Origin: Pseudomonadota bacterium
GTDB taxonomy: Bacteria > Pseudomonadota > Alphaproteobacteria > Caulobacterales > Caulobacteraceae
NCBI GenBank assembly: GCA_020161365.1
Contig: JAIUNU010000004.1
Coordinates: forward strand, 1 to 64,000
DNA: 64,000 nucleotides
Direction: 5' to 3'
Positions 51,372 through 60,453 of this stretch are shown in pieces. The translations under genes and the position numbers were made by a program. Below the pieces are notes generated by a model, which did not search any database, was not told the origin of the DNA, and was given only the letters and a program-made list of their open reading frames with translations. Numbering within the stretch: the stretch's first letter is position 1; each line of letters starts with the position of its first letter.

Positions 51372-51406
51372 ACGGGCTCCGATCCTGGCGGGTCGGAGCC
51401 CGTTTT
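51372..51406 (+). terminator. Intrinsic terminator after metK
   Basis: ACGGGCTCCGA (51372-51382) pairs with TCGGAGCCCGT (51393-51403), followed by TTT. The 11-bp stem and T-run make a textbook intrinsic terminator 22 bp past the metK stop. Confidence 0.9.
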
Positions 51407-51438
51407 CATTTCGGCTTCAACACTCTAAGACGCGCCCC

Positions 51439-52119
51439 ATGACCACCCCGCAACAACCCCACGGGCCGCTGCGCTCGTTCGGCCGACTGAAGTCGCGCCC
51501 GGTGAAGCCGCGCCAGCAGGCCTTGCTCGACACCCTGCTCCCCGAGATCGCCGTTCCGCAGGGGCCGTTCCAGCCGCTCGACCTGATGCCGGGCGCCCAA
51601 GCCGTTTGGCTGGAGATCGGCTTTGGCGGCGGCGAGCACATGGCCACCCAGGCGGGGCGGAAGCCCGAGACGCTGGTGATTGGCGCAGAACCGTTCGTGA
51701 ACGGCGTGGCGAGCGCCGTCCGACACGTCGAGGAGCAGGCGCTCAAGAACGTCCGCATCCACGAGGGCGACGCCCGCGACGTCGTCGACTGGCTGCCCGA
51801 CGCGTGCCTGGACCGGGTATTCATCATGTTCCCCGACCCCTGGCACAAGGCGCGCCACAACAAGCGCCGCCTGATCCAGCCCGAGTTCGTGGCCAAGCTG
51901 GCCCGCGTGATGAAGCCGGGCGCGGCGCTGCGCTTCGCCACCGACTGGGCGGACTACGCGGAGTGGACGACGGAACGCGTTCTGGCCGATCCGACCTTCC
52001 GGTTCGCCGACGAGACGGCCGACCGCAACGCGATCCCGGCCGATCACGTCACCACGCGCTATGAGGAAAAGAAGCTGGGCGACTGCGCGCCGGTGTTCCT
52101 GGATTTCATCCGCGCGTAG
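51439..52119 (+). CDS. trmB: tRNA (guanine-N7-)-methyltransferase
   Basis: Methylates G46 in the tRNA variable loop. The 226-residue protein has LEIGFGGGEHMATQA (SAM motif), IHEGDARDVVDWLPD and FIMFPDPWHKARHNKRRLI, the TrmB signature. Start ATG 51439 lies after the metK terminator; a longer frame from 51304 overlaps metK and is not conserved. It probably has its own promoter, though none is obvious. It converges with ppa across a bidirectional terminator. Confidence 0.96.
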   Translation: MTTPQQPHGPLRSFGRLKSRPVKPRQQALLDTLLPEIAVPQGPFQPLDLMPGAQAVWLEIGFGGGEHMATQAGRKPETLVIGAEPFVNGVASAVRHVEEQALKNVRIHEGDARDVVDWLPDACLDRVFIMFPDPWHKARHNKRRLIQPEFVAKLARVMKPGAALRFATDWADYAEWTTERVLADPTFRFADETADRNAIPADHVTTRYEEKKLGDCAPVFLDFIRA

Positions 52120-52133
52120 GCGTCACGAACACG

Positions 52134-52163
52134 AAAAAGGGCCGGCTTGCGGCCGGCCCTTCT
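52134..52163. terminator. Bidirectional terminator between trmB and ppa
   Basis: AAGGGCCGGC (52137-52146) pairs with GCCGGCCCTT (52152-52161) with AAAAA before and TTCT after, so it can terminate both convergent transcripts. Confidence 0.9.
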
Positions 52164-52167
52164 GAAC

Positions 52168-52701
52168 TCAGTAGCTTTCGTTATAGCGCTTGATCGCCGT
52201 GCGGATGATCTCGGCGGTCTCGTCCGGATCGGCCCAGCCGGTGATCTTGGTCGATTTGCCCTTTTCCAGGTCCTTGTAGTGCTGGAAGAAGTGGGCGATC
52301 TGCTCGGTCAGGATGGTGGGCAGGTCGCGCCAGCTGGTCACGCCCGTATAGAACGGGTGCAGCTTGTCGACCGGAACGGCCAGGATCTTTTCGTCCGAAC
52401 CGGCTTCGTCGACCATCATCAGGGTGCCGATCGGACGGCAGCGGATGATCGCGCCCGGCACGACCGGTGTCGGACCGACCACCATGATGTCAGCCGGATC
52501 GCCGTCATCGGCCAGGGTATGCGGGATGAAGCCGTAGTTGGCCGGATAGAACATCGCCGTGTGCAGGAAGCGGTCGACCATCAGCGCGCCGCTTTCCTTG
52601 TCGATCTCGTACTTCACCGGCTCGCCGCCCTGCGGGATCTCGATGATGGCGTTCAGGTCGTACGGCGGGTTCACGCCGACGGCGATCTTGGACAGGTCCA
52701 T
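52168..52701 (-). CDS. ppa: Inorganic pyrophosphatase
   Basis: Hydrolyses pyrophosphate to phosphate, pulling biosynthesis forward. A type I enzyme of 177 residues: PANYGFIPHTLADDGDPADIM contains the metal-binding DGDPxD signature and is preceded by the FYPANYGFIP active-site block; KYEIDKESGALMVDRFL gives the substrate lysine region. Length and motifs are typical. It is divergent from rimP, with 258 bp between starts that also hold the rimP leader. Confidence 0.97.
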   Translation of the reverse strand: MDLSKIAVGVNPPYDLNAIIEIPQGGEPVKYEIDKESGALMVDRFLHTAMFYPANYGFIPHTLADDGDPADIMVVGPTPVVPGAIIRCRPIGTLMMVDEAGSDEKILAVPVDKLHPFYTGVTSWRDLPTILTEQIAHFFQHYKDLEKGKSTKITGWADPDETAEIIRTAIKRYNESY

Positions 52702-52858
52702 TTTGACTCTTTATCAGATGCGGCCCTTGGGGAGCGGCCTGCGCGGCTGGGCTTATAGGCCCAAAATGCTGCGACGCGGAAGACGACTCCGGAGATTTCC
52801 CCGCCGCGAGTCGACAACGGGCGGCAATTCGCCTACAAAGCGTTCTACATCGTCCGTT

Positions 52859-52907
52859 AGCGCTAGATGGCGCTTTCGAGCGGCGGCCCGAAAGGCTGCC
52901 GCTTTTT
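52859..52907 (+). promoter_or_regulatory. Attenuator-like leader of the rimP-nusA-infB cluster
   Basis: GCGGCGGCC (52880-52888) pairs with GGCTGCCGC (52894-52902) around CGAAA and is followed directly by TTTTT, a strong intrinsic terminator 52 bp before the rimP start. Upstream, AGCGC-TAGATG-GCGCT (52859-52874) and CGCT-TTCG-AGCG (52871-52882) overlap each other and the terminator stem, so alternative folding is possible. A rimP leader with an attenuator is known in gammaproteobacteria; NusA-dependent autoregulation here is inference. Confidence 0.75.
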
Positions 52908-52959
52908 GTTTGGCCGAACGGTCTCAGCGCCGCCGGCCCAGAACTTGAGTTGAGAGACC

Positions 52960-53535
52960 GTGCGCGGCAAGACGCAGGAAGACCGTGATCTGATCGAGAT
53001 GCTCGATCCCGTGGCCGAAAGCCTGGGCTACGAGATTGTCCGCCTGCGCCTGATGGGCGGGACCGAGCAGCGCCGCCTGCAGATCATGGCGGAGCATCCG
53101 CTGCTGGAAGACGGCACGGGCGGCGACATGAACGTCGAAGACTGCGCCAAGTTGTCGCGCGCCGTCTCCGAAGTGCTCGACGCGGCCGATCCCATCGCCG
53201 GCGAGTACACCCTGGAAGTCTCCAGCCCCGGCATCGACAGGCCGCTGACGCGCCTGAAGGATTTCGACGACTATGCGGGTCTTGAGGCGCGTATCGAACT
53301 CGACCGCGTGGCCGAAGGCCGCAAGCGTTTCAAGGGCGAACTGGCCGGCGTCGAAGACGACCAGGTCGGCCTGAATATCGAAGGCGAGGACGACGTCACC
53401 GTCTACTTCCCCTTCGCGTGGGTCATCGACGCCAAGCTCGTCATGACCGACGCCCTGATGGAGCGGGGGGCCAAGCAACGCGCCGCCCGCCTCGAATCCG
53501 AAAACGAAGACCTGTCCGAAAGTGAAGAGGACTGA
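52960..53535 (+). CDS. rimP: Ribosome maturation factor RimP
   Basis: Needed for 30S subunit maturation. The 191 residues have the two RimP domains: [20 protein letters not shown] and [35 protein letters not shown], then a C-terminal SH3-like part and an acidic tail ([11 protein letters not shown]). Start GTG 52960 fits the N-terminus after TGAGAGACC. It lies 2 bp before nusA, as in the conserved rimP-nusA-ylxR-infB cluster. An attenuator-like hairpin precedes it. Confidence 0.95.
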   Translation: MRGKTQEDRDLIEMLDPVAESLGYEIVRLRLMGGTEQRRLQIMAEHPLLEDGTGGDMNVEDCAKLSRAVSEVLDAADPIAGEYTLEVSSPGIDRPLTRLKDFDDYAGLEARIELDRVAEGRKRFKGELAGVEDDQVGLNIEGEDDVTVYFPFAWVIDAKLVMTDALMERGAKQRAARLESENEDLSESEED

Positions 53536-53537
53536 CC

Positions 53538-55172
53538 ATGGCCATCGGCATCGCCGCCAACCGGCTTGAACTCCTGCAGATCGCCGACGCGGTCGCCCGG
53601 GAAAAGGGCATCGAAAAGGAAGTCGTCATCGAGGCCATCGAGGACGCGCTGCAGAAGGCCGCCCGCGCCCGTTACGGCGCCGAGCACGACATTCGCGTCA
53701 AGATCGACCCGAAGACGGGCGAGACGACGCAAAAGCGCGTGATCGAAGTCGTTGCGGACGAGACAGATCTTGAAGGCGAGATCGGCAAGATGCCGTTCTC
53801 CATCGCCAAGCGCACCTGGCGCGACGCCGAGATCGGCAAGGTCTACGAAGAGACCCTGCCGCCGTTCGAGATCGGCCGCGTCCAGACCCAGATGGCCCGC
53901 CAGGTCGTCATGCATAAGGTCCGCGAGGCCGAGCGCGAGCGTCAGTACGACGAGTACAAGGATCGCGTCGGCGAGATCGTCAACGGCAGCGTCAAGCGCG
54001 TCGAATACGGCAACGTCATCGTCGACCTGGGCCGCGGCGAAGGCATCATGCGCCGCGACCAGTCGATCCCGCGCGAGAACTTCAACGTCGGCGACCGCAT
54101 CCGCGCCTACATCTACGACGTCCGTCGCGAGACCAAGGGCCCGCAGATCATGCTGAGCCGCGCCCACGGCGGCTTCATGGCCAAGCTGTTCGCGCAGGAA
54201 GTGCCGGAAGTCTATGACGGCGTCATCGAGATCCGCGCGGTCGCTCGCGACCCGGGCTCGCGCGCCAAGATGGCCGTCATCTCGAACGACGGCTCGATCG
54301 ATCCCGTCGGCGCCTGCGTCGGCATGCGCGGTTCGCGCGTGCAGGCCGTCGTGGCCGAACTGCAGGGCGAGAAGATCGACATCATCCAGTGGTCGGAAGA
54401 CGAAGCCACCTTCATCGTCAACGCCCTGGCCCCGGCCGAAGTCTCCAAGGTCGTCATGGACGAGGAAGACGAGCGCGTCGAAGTCGTGGTGCCGGACGAA
54501 CAGCTGTCGCTGGCCATCGGCCGTCGCGGCCAGAACGTCCGTCTCGCTTCGCAGCTGACGGGCTGGCAGATCGACATCATGACGGAAAGCCAGGAGAGCG
54601 AGCGTCGTCAGCGCGAGTTCGCCGAGCGCACCGCCCTGTTCCAGGAAGCCCTGGACGTCGACGAGGTCATCGCCCAGCTGCTGGTCACCGAAGGCTTCGC
54701 AGCGGTGGAAGACGTCGCCTATGTCGAGCCGCATGAAATCGCCTCGATCGAGGGCTTCGACGAAGAAACCGCCGAGGAGCTGCAGGCCCGCGCCCGCGAG
54801 TTCCTCGAGAAGGAAGCGGCCGAGCTGGACGCCAAGCGCAAGGCTCTGGGCGTCGAGGACGACCTGCTGAACATCGACGGCGTCACCCTGGCCATGGCCG
54901 TGGCCCTGGGCGAAGGCGACGTGAAGTCGGTGGAAGACCTCGCGGGTCTGGTTCCCGACGACATGCGCGGCTGGTTCGAGAACAAGGGCGGCGAGCGCGT
55001 GCGCGAGCCGGGCATCCTGGAAAGCTTCAACCTGTCGCCGGAAGACGCCGAAGCGCTGATCATGCGCGCCCGCATCGCCATGGGCTGGGTCGAGGCGCCG
55101 CCGGAGCCCGAGTACGAGGACGAGGCTTCGGCCGAAGGTGACGTCGCCGCCGAAGCTGAAGAAGAGGCCTAA
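53538..55172 (+). CDS. nusA: Transcription termination/antitermination factor NusA
   Basis: Binds RNA polymerase and nascent RNA, affecting pausing, termination and antitermination. The 544 residues show the N-terminal RNAP-binding domain (about 1-130), the S1 domain ([19 protein letters not shown]), KH1 and KH2 ([39 protein letters not shown]), and C-terminal helix-hairpin-helix acidic repeats (about 350-520). ATG 53538 starts two bases after rimP. It is followed by a 77-bp gap with a long hairpin before the ylxR-like gene. Confidence 0.97.
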   Translation: MAIGIAANRLELLQIADAVAREKGIEKEVVIEAIEDALQKAARARYGAEHDIRVKIDPKTGETTQKRVIEVVADETDLEGEIGKMPFSIAKRTWRDAEIGKVYEETLPPFEIGRVQTQMARQVVMHKVREAERERQYDEYKDRVGEIVNGSVKRVEYGNVIVDLGRGEGIMRRDQSIPRENFNVGDRIRAYIYDVRRETKGPQIMLSRAHGGFMAKLFAQEVPEVYDGVIEIRAVARDPGSRAKMAVISNDGSIDPVGACVGMRGSRVQAVVAELQGEKIDIIQWSEDEATFIVNALAPAEVSKVVMDEEDERVEVVVPDEQLSLAIGRRGQNVRLASQLTGWQIDIMTESQESERRQREFAERTALFQEALDVDEVIAQLLVTEGFAAVEDVAYVEPHEIASIEGFDEETAEELQARAREFLEKEAAELDAKRKALGVEDDLLNIDGVTLAMAVALGEGDVKSVEDLAGLVPDDMRGWFENKGGERVREPGILESFNLSPEDAEALIMRARIAMGWVEAPPEPEYEDEASAEGDVAAEAEEEA

Positions 55173-55191
55173 GCCCTTCTGAGCTGTGTTT

Positions 55192-55223
55192 AACGGCCTC
55201 GCGGATATCTCCGCGGGGCCGTT
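55192..55223 (+). terminator. Hairpin after nusA
   Basis: AACGGCC-T-CGCGGA (55192-55205) pairs with TCCGCG-G-GGCCGTT (55210-55223), a long near-perfect stem between nusA and the ylxR-like gene. A short T-run does not follow cleanly, so partial termination or RNA processing is possible. Confidence 0.6.
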
Positions 55224-55249
55224 CGCGCTCCCAGAAGGTCGCCTGGATC

Positions 55250-55900
55250 ATGACCGACGACGACGCCCCCAAGACTCATGCCCAAGCCCATCGCCTCCGT
55301 AAGGACATCGTCCTGGGCGAGGCGACCGACGAGGCGCGCCTGATCCGCTTTGTCGCCGGGCCGGACGGGATGGTCGTGCCGGATCTGGCGCGCAAGCTCC
55401 CCGGACGCGGCATCTGGGTGGGCGCCGATCGGGACTCCGTCACGACCGCCGCCAAGAAGGGTCTGTTCTCGCGGGCCGCCAAGACCAAGCTGACCGCGCC
55501 GCCCGATCTGGCCGACCAGGTCGAGGCCCTGCTCGCCCGCCGGGTGCTCGACAGCCTGGGTCTTGCGCGCAAGTCAGGCAGCATTATCTCGGGTTTCGAG
55601 AAGGTGATCGCGGCCCTGGCGACCGGAAAGGTCGCTTGGCTGATTGAGGCTTCGGACGGAGCCGAAGACGGTCGCCGCAAGGTTCTGGCGGCCGCGCGAA
55701 GGGCTCAGATTTCGCCCCGACTGCTGGGGGCCTTCAATTCAGACGAATTGGGTTTGGCCTTAGGCGGGGAGAATGTGATACACACAGCGCTTCTCGCTGG
55801 GCGCGGGATCGATCGCTGGGCTTTGGATGTCGAGCGTCTATCCGGTTTCCGCCCGCTTCTGCCTCCCGAATGGTCGGCGAACGAACGCGAGGGCGACTAG
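55250..55900 (+). CDS. YlxR (DUF448)/L7Ae-like RNA-binding protein
   Basis: A 216-residue two-domain protein. The N-terminal DUF448/YlxR part (about residues 1-85) has GPDGMVVPDLARKLPGRGIW. The C-terminal L7Ae/L30e/Gadd45-type part (about 100-190) has LLARRVLDSLGLARKSGSII and GKVAWLIEASDGAEDGRRKV. YlxR is an RNA-binding protein in this operon in many bacteria, and alphaproteobacteria carry the fused version. The exact role is unsettled; ribosome or tRNA interaction is likely. ATG 55250 is preceded by a GAAGG sequence. An 18-bp palindrome lies between it and infB. Confidence 0.92.
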   Translation: MTDDDAPKTHAQAHRLRKDIVLGEATDEARLIRFVAGPDGMVVPDLARKLPGRGIWVGADRDSVTTAAKKGLFSRAAKTKLTAPPDLADQVEALLARRVLDSLGLARKSGSIISGFEKVIAALATGKVAWLIEASDGAEDGRRKVLAAARRAQISPRLLGAFNSDELGLALGGENVIHTALLAGRGIDRWALDVERLSGFRPLLPPEWSANEREGD

Positions 55901-55977
55901 GGTTTTCGTCGTTTGGCGAGACTCTGGACAAGACGGCGGGCCTGTCCGCCCGGTCGGTTCGCCGGCCCTGGCAGGCG

Positions 55978-56028
55978 CTAGAGCTTTTCCATCCCCCCGG
56001 GCCCACCGGTGGGATGGAAAAGCTCTAG
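55978..56028. repeat. 18-bp-arm perfect palindrome, family B copy 2
   Basis: CTAGAGCTTTTCCATCCC (55978-55995) pairs perfectly with GGGATGGAAAAGCTCTAG (56011-56028), and the loop contains CCCACCGGTGGG. The arms share AGAGC(C)TTTTCC with the element at 37866. GATTC (56028-56032), a GANTC site, touches its right edge. It lies between the ylxR-like gene and infB and may split their transcription. Confidence 0.85.
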
Positions 56029-56178
56029 ATTCTTTGAGTGAGCCCAGGTGTTCGGCCGGGCTCGTGAGCGAAGGGTCGGGGAAACGGCTTCCTTTTGGAG
56101 GTACGTCCGGGCCCCTTTCTCACATGGAACGAACGGTTTTTTAGCCGGGTACCGCCCGGCGGAAGTACAAGCGAGCGC

Positions 56179-59100
56179 ATGAGCGACGAGAACGAAAACG
56201 GCCGACCCGGCGGACGCACCCCGATGACCCTGAAGCCCCGCCAGGGCTCAGTGAGCGCCGGGGTCGTGAAGCAAAGCTTCAGCCACGGCCGGACCAAGAC
56301 GGTGGTGGTGGAAACCAAGCGGACGCGCACCCATGCGCCCGCATCTGGCAATCTTGCTGCGCCGTCCTCGGCCGAGCGTCGCCAAGGCGACCCGCCCGCG
56401 CCGCGCCCGTCGCAGCCGCAAGTCGGTGGCGGTTCGGCCGGCGGCCTGTCGCAGGAAGAGCTGCGCGCCCGCCAGCGCGTCGTCGACGCCGCCCGCGAAG
56501 CGCAAGCCCGCCAGGCCGCTGAACAGGCCGCCGCCGAAGCCCGCGCGCGCGCGGCTGCCGAAGCCGCTCAACGCGAAGCCGCCGCCAAGGCAGCCGCTGA
56601 ACGCGCCGCAGCGGCTCCGCCGCCCGTCGCTCAAGCTCCGGCCGCGCCCGCCGCGCCGGTGACCCCGACCCCGGCGGCTCCGCAGGCGCCGCGTCCCGTG
56701 GCGCAGGCTCCGGCGGCCCCGTCGGCGCCGCGCCAGGACGCCCCGCGTCAGGACGCGCGTCCTTCGGCGCCCGGTCAGACCCGCACCTACGAGCCCAGCC
56801 GCGAGCGCCGCGACGATCGTCCCAGCACGACGACCTATCGTCCGGCCCCGCAAGGCGACCGTCCGTTCAATCAGCGCGCGCCGCGTCCCGACGCGAACGC
56901 CAACTTCGGCCAACGGGCTCCCCGCCCGGAAGGCGACCGTCCGCGCGGTCCGCGCCCCGACGGCGATCGTCCGCAAGGGGATCGCGGCGGCTATCGTGGC
57001 GACCGTCCGCAGGGAGATCGTCCGCAAGGCGACCGTCCGCAGCAGACGGTCCGTTACTCGGCCCTGGCGCCGCGTCCCGCCCCGGGCGGCGCGCGGGGTC
57101 CTGGCGGCCCGCCGCGCGGTCCGCGCCCCGGCGTGCCCGCCGCGGCTCCGGCCACGCCCGAAATCCAGCGCGCCACCCGCTCTGCGCCCCGCCCCGGCGG
57201 CGGCGCCATGGATCGCCGTCCGGACGAGGATGACGATCGCCGCAAGAGCGCCGCGCCGAACAAGGCCGTCTCGCGCGTCAAGGGCGCCCCGCAGCGCCGC
57301 GAAGGCCGCCTGACCATCCAGGCGGTGGCCGGCGACGGGGATTCCGCCGACCGGATGCGTTCGCTCGCTTCGGTCCGCCGGGCCCGTGAGCGCGAAAAGG
57401 AAAAGCGTCGCGGCGGCGTGACCGAACAGGCTCGCGTTTCGCGTGAAGTCGTCATTCCGGACGTCATCACCGTTCAGGAGCTGTCCAACCGGATGGCCGT
57501 GCGCGGCGTCGACATCATCAAGTTCCTGATGCGTCAGGGCGTGATGCTGAAGATCAACGACGTCATCGACAACGACACCGCTGAGCTGGTGGCCACCGAA
57601 TTCGGCCACACCGTCAAGCGCGTGTCGGAAGCCGACGTCGAAGAAGGCTTCATCGGCGCCGACGACCACGACGATCACATGGAGCTGCGGCCGCCGGTCG
57701 TCACGATCATGGGTCACGTCGACCACGGCAAGACCAGCCTGCTCGACGCCCTGCGGTCCACCGACGTGGCGGCGGGCGAAGCCGGCGGCATCACCCAGCA
57801 CATCGGCGCCTATCAGGTTCGCCTGAAGGACGGCCAGCGCGTGACGTTCCTCGACACGCCCGGCCACGCTGCGTTCTCGTCGATGCGCGCCCGCGGCGCC
57901 AACATCACCGACATCGTGGTGCTGGTCGTGGCCGGCGACGACGGCGTGATGCCCCAGACGATCGAGGCGATCAAACACGCCAAGGCCGCCGAGGTGCCGA
58001 TCATCGTCGCCGTCAACAAGATGGACAAGCCGGGCTCGGATCCGACCCGCGTGGTCAACGAGCTGCTGCAGCACGAGATCGTCGTCGAAAGCCTGGGTGG
58101 CGACACCCAGCTGATCGAGGTCTCGGCCAAGGCCCGCACCGGCCTGGACGATCTGCTCGAAGCCATCCTGCTGCAGGCCGAAGTGCTCGACCTGAAGGCC
58201 AACCCCGACCGCAGCGCCGACGGCGTGGTGATCGAGGCCAAGCTGGACAAGGGTCGCGGCGCCGTCTCGACGGTGCTGGTCAACCGCGGCACCCTGAAGC
58301 GCGGCGATATCGTTGTCGCCGGCAGCCAGTGGGGCAAGGTCCGTGCGCTTCTGAACGAGCGCAACGAGCAACTCCAGGAAGCGGGTCCCGCCACCCCGGT
58401 CGAGATCCTCGGCTTGGACGGCGTGCCCTCGCCGGGCGACGCCTTCGCCGTGGTCGAGAACGAGGCCCGCGCTCGCGAGCTGACCGAGTACCGCATCCGC
58501 CTGAAGCGCGAGAAGTCGATGGCCCCGGTGGGCGCCGGCGCTTCGATGGCCGACATGATGGCCAAGCTGCAGGACAAGAAGCTGAAAGAGCTGCCGCTGG
58601 TCATCAAGGCCGACGTGCAGGGTTCGGCCGAAGCGATCATCGGTTCGCTGGACAAGATGGCCACCGACGAGGTCCGCGCGCGGATCATCCTGTCGGGCGC
58701 CGGCGCAATCAGCGAAAGCGACGTCATGCTGGCCAAGGGCGCCGGCGCGCCGGTCATCGGCTTCAACGTCCGCGCCTCGGCGCAGGCGCGGGCCCTGGCC
58801 GAACGCGAAGGTGTCGAGATCCGCTACTACGCGATCATCTACGACCTGCTGGACGACATCAAAGGCGTGCTCTCGGGCATGCTGGCGCCGATCCAGCGCG
58901 AAACCTTCCTCGGCAACGCCGAAGTGCTGCAAGCCTTCGACATCTCCAAGGTCGGCAAGGTCGCCGGCTGTAAGGTCACCGAAGGCGTTGTCCGCAAGGG
59001 CGCCAAGGTCCGGATCATCCGTCAGGACATCGTGGTTCTCGAGCTCGGCACCCTGCAGACGCTCAAGCGCTTCAAGGACGAGGTCAACGAAGTCCCTGTC

Positions 59101-59202
59101 GGTCAGGAGTGCGGCATGATGTTCGCGGGCTTCCAGGACATCAAGGTCGGCGACGTGATCGAGTGCTTCACCGTCGAAGAGATCAAGCGCCAGCTCGACT
59201 AA
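56179..59202 (+). CDS. infB: Translation initiation factor IF-2
   Basis: A GTPase that brings initiator tRNA to the 30S subunit. The 1007-residue protein has a small N-terminal IF2_N-like segment, a very long Ala/Pro/Arg-rich region (about 90-420) with GDRPQ repeats, a second IF2_N-like helical block ([20 protein letters not shown], about 430-450), the G domain with GHVDHGKTS (about 511), [10 protein letters not shown] and NKMDKPGS, then domains II-IV. ATG 56179 begins [11 protein letters not shown] after GGAAG; an in-frame start at 56095 is less likely. A strong terminator follows it, separating it from the next genes. Confidence 0.96.
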   Translation: MSDENENGRPGGRTPMTLKPRQGSVSAGVVKQSFSHGRTKTVVVETKRTRTHAPASGNLAAPSSAERRQGDPPAPRPSQPQVGGGSAGGLSQEELRARQRVVDAAREAQARQAAEQAAAEARARAAAEAAQREAAAKAAAERAAAAPPPVAQAPAAPAAPVTPTPAAPQAPRPVAQAPAAPSAPRQDAPRQDARPSAPGQTRTYEPSRERRDDRPSTTTYRPAPQGDRPFNQRAPRPDANANFGQRAPRPEGDRPRGPRPDGDRPQGDRGGYRGDRPQGDRPQGDRPQQTVRYSALAPRPAPGGARGPGGPPRGPRPGVPAAAPATPEIQRATRSAPRPGGGAMDRRPDEDDDRRKSAAPNKAVSRVKGAPQRREGRLTIQAVAGDGDSADRMRSLASVRRAREREKEKRRGGVTEQARVSREVVIPDVITVQELSNRMAVRGVDIIKFLMRQGVMLKINDVIDNDTAELVATEFGHTVKRVSEADVEEGFIGADDHDDHMELRPPVVTIMGHVDHGKTSLLDALRSTDVAAGEAGGITQHIGAYQVRLKDGQRVTFLDTPGHAAFSSMRARGANITDIVVLVVAGDDGVMPQTIEAIKHAKAAEVPIIVAVNKMDKPGSDPTRVVNELLQHEIVVESLGGDTQLIEVSAKARTGLDDLLEAILLQAEVLDLKANPDRSADGVVIEAKLDKGRGAVSTVLVNRGTLKRGDIVVAGSQWGKVRALLNERNEQLQEAGPATPVEILGLDGVPSPGDAFAVVENEARARELTEYRIRLKREKSMAPVGAGASMADMMAKLQDKKLKELPLVIKADVQGSAEAIIGSLDKMATDEVRARIILSGAGAISESDVMLAKGAGAPVIGFNVRASAQARALAEREGVEIRYYAIIYDLLDDIKGVLSGMLAPIQRETFLGNAEVLQAFDISKVGKVAGCKVTEGVVRKGAKVRIIRQDIVVLELGTLQTLKRFKDEVNEVPVGQECGMMFAGFQDIKVGDVIECFTVEEIKRQLD

Positions 59203-59225
59203 GAGCGGTCGCGAGATCGGAAATC

Positions 59226-59257
59226 AGGGCGCGGGTCGAAAGGCTCGCGCCCTTTTT
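59226..59257 (+). terminator. Intrinsic terminator after infB
   Basis: AGGGCGCGGG (59226-59235) pairs with CTCGCGCCCT (59244-59253), followed by TTTTT (the last stem base included). A good intrinsic terminator 24 bp past the infB stop. Confidence 0.9.
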
Positions 59258-59311
59258 CTTAGTCCACACGCAGACTGGAAATCGCCCCAATCCGGCGCTA
59301 CGCCTCTTGTC

Positions 59312-59824
59312 ATGCGCCTGAAAGCCCTCCTCGCCCTGACCGCCATCGCCGCCTCGCTGAGCGCCTGCGCCAGCGTCGACCGCCTGGACGCCGCCGGCGA
59401 TGTCCATGATCTCTTGATCGCGATCCGCGACAATGACCGGGCGCGGTTCGACGCCCACGTCGATCGACAGGCGCTCAAGGGTCAGATCGAGGCTCGACTG
59501 ATGGAAGAGGCGCGCCGGCGGGCGGGACCAAGCGGCGGGATCACTGCCCTGACCGCCCTCGCCTCGCGCCCGGTCGCGGATTTGGCCGGCGAGATACTGA
59601 TCCGGCCCGAGACCTTCCACGCCGCCGCCAACTATTACGGCTACACGCCCGATCGGCCGATCCCGGGCCGCGTGGCGATCGCCGGCGCCCTGCGCCCCAC
59701 CGGCGACGGGCGCGTCTGCGCCGCCCGCAAGGACGGCCCCTGCCTGCTGACCTTCAGCCGAGAGGGTGATCGCTGGCGGCTGTCAGGCTTCGACGCCTCC
59801 GCGGCCAATCTCCGCGGCAAGTGA
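59312..59824 (+). CDS. DUF2939 family lipoprotein
   Basis: A 170-residue lipoprotein. The signal peptide ends with LSAC (Cys at about residue 19). The rest matches DUF2939: HDLLIAIRDNDRARFDAHVD, ALKGQIEARLMEEA and LASRPVADLAGEILIRPETF. Its function is unknown. The following gene starts at the stop (GTGA/TGATG), so the two are translationally coupled. The gene is after the infB terminator and is the first of four genes that separate infB from rbfA. Confidence 0.8.
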   Translation: MRLKALLALTAIAASLSACASVDRLDAAGDVHDLLIAIRDNDRARFDAHVDRQALKGQIEARLMEEARRRAGPSGGITALTALASRPVADLAGEILIRPETFHAAANYYGYTPDRPIPGRVAIAGALRPTGDGRVCAARKDGPCLLTFSREGDRWRLSGFDASAANLRGK

Positions 59825-60396
59825 TGCGTCCAGCGATCGTCTGGGGCTCGATCCTCGCGGTCGGCATAGTCGCCGCCGCGCCGTCGGCGCAGGCCGAAAC
59901 GCGGATGTTCTCTTACGATCCGATCTCGCCTGACGCCAAGCGGCTGACGGGCGCCGGGGTGACGATCCTGTTCAAGGACGGCCTGCTGGGCGCCAGTCGG
60001 CCGATCAAGGTGCTGGCCACCGGCGTCCCGGCCCAAGCGATGCTGAAAGCCGCGCGGTCCAAGGACCTCGGCCCGGGCGGCCTTTCGGCGATCAGCGGTG
60101 TCGACGCCAACGCCGCGCTCTATGCCGTTGATGCGTCGGCGGCGCAGGGCAGGATCTATGTCCGCGCCTTTTGTCCGGGCTCCACGAAACTCTGGCTGTC
60201 CTTCAGCCCGATCGTCGTGAGGCGCGACCTGCGGATCCAGGCGTTCGGCGATGATCCTAAGACGACGGGTCAAGCGCGCCTGTGCGGGACGCTCGACTTC
60301 TCCTATCGCGGCGAATGGCGCCTGCCGGACAACCGCACGCCCGATCCGATGTCGGACTGGACAGACAACCCCCAGAGACCGGACGTCTCCAACTAG
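59821..60396 (+). CDS. Hypothetical exported protein, 191 aa
   Basis: A secreted or periplasmic protein with a signal peptide (residues 1-26, ending AQA) and no recognised domain. Two cysteines (in RAFCPGST and ARLCGTLDF) could form a disulphide bond. The C-terminus, after SYRGEWRLPD, is Asp/Pro-rich. Start is GTG 59821 or ATG 59824; both overlap the stop of the lipoprotein gene, suggesting that the two are made together and possibly act in the envelope together. A DLH-like enzyme gene follows 57 bp later. Confidence 0.65.
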   Translation: MMRPAIVWGSILAVGIVAAAPSAQAETRMFSYDPISPDAKRLTGAGVTILFKDGLLGASRPIKVLATGVPAQAMLKAARSKDLGPGGLSAISGVDANAALYAVDASAAQGRIYVRAFCPGSTKLWLSFSPIVVRRDLRIQAFGDDPKTTGQARLCGTLDFSYRGEWRLPDNRTPDPMSDWTDNPQRPDVSN

Positions 60397-60453
60397 GTCT
60401 CTCGCCAGCCGGGCGACCACGGTCTAGCCTCGCTCCAAAGCGGAGGGGAAGGT

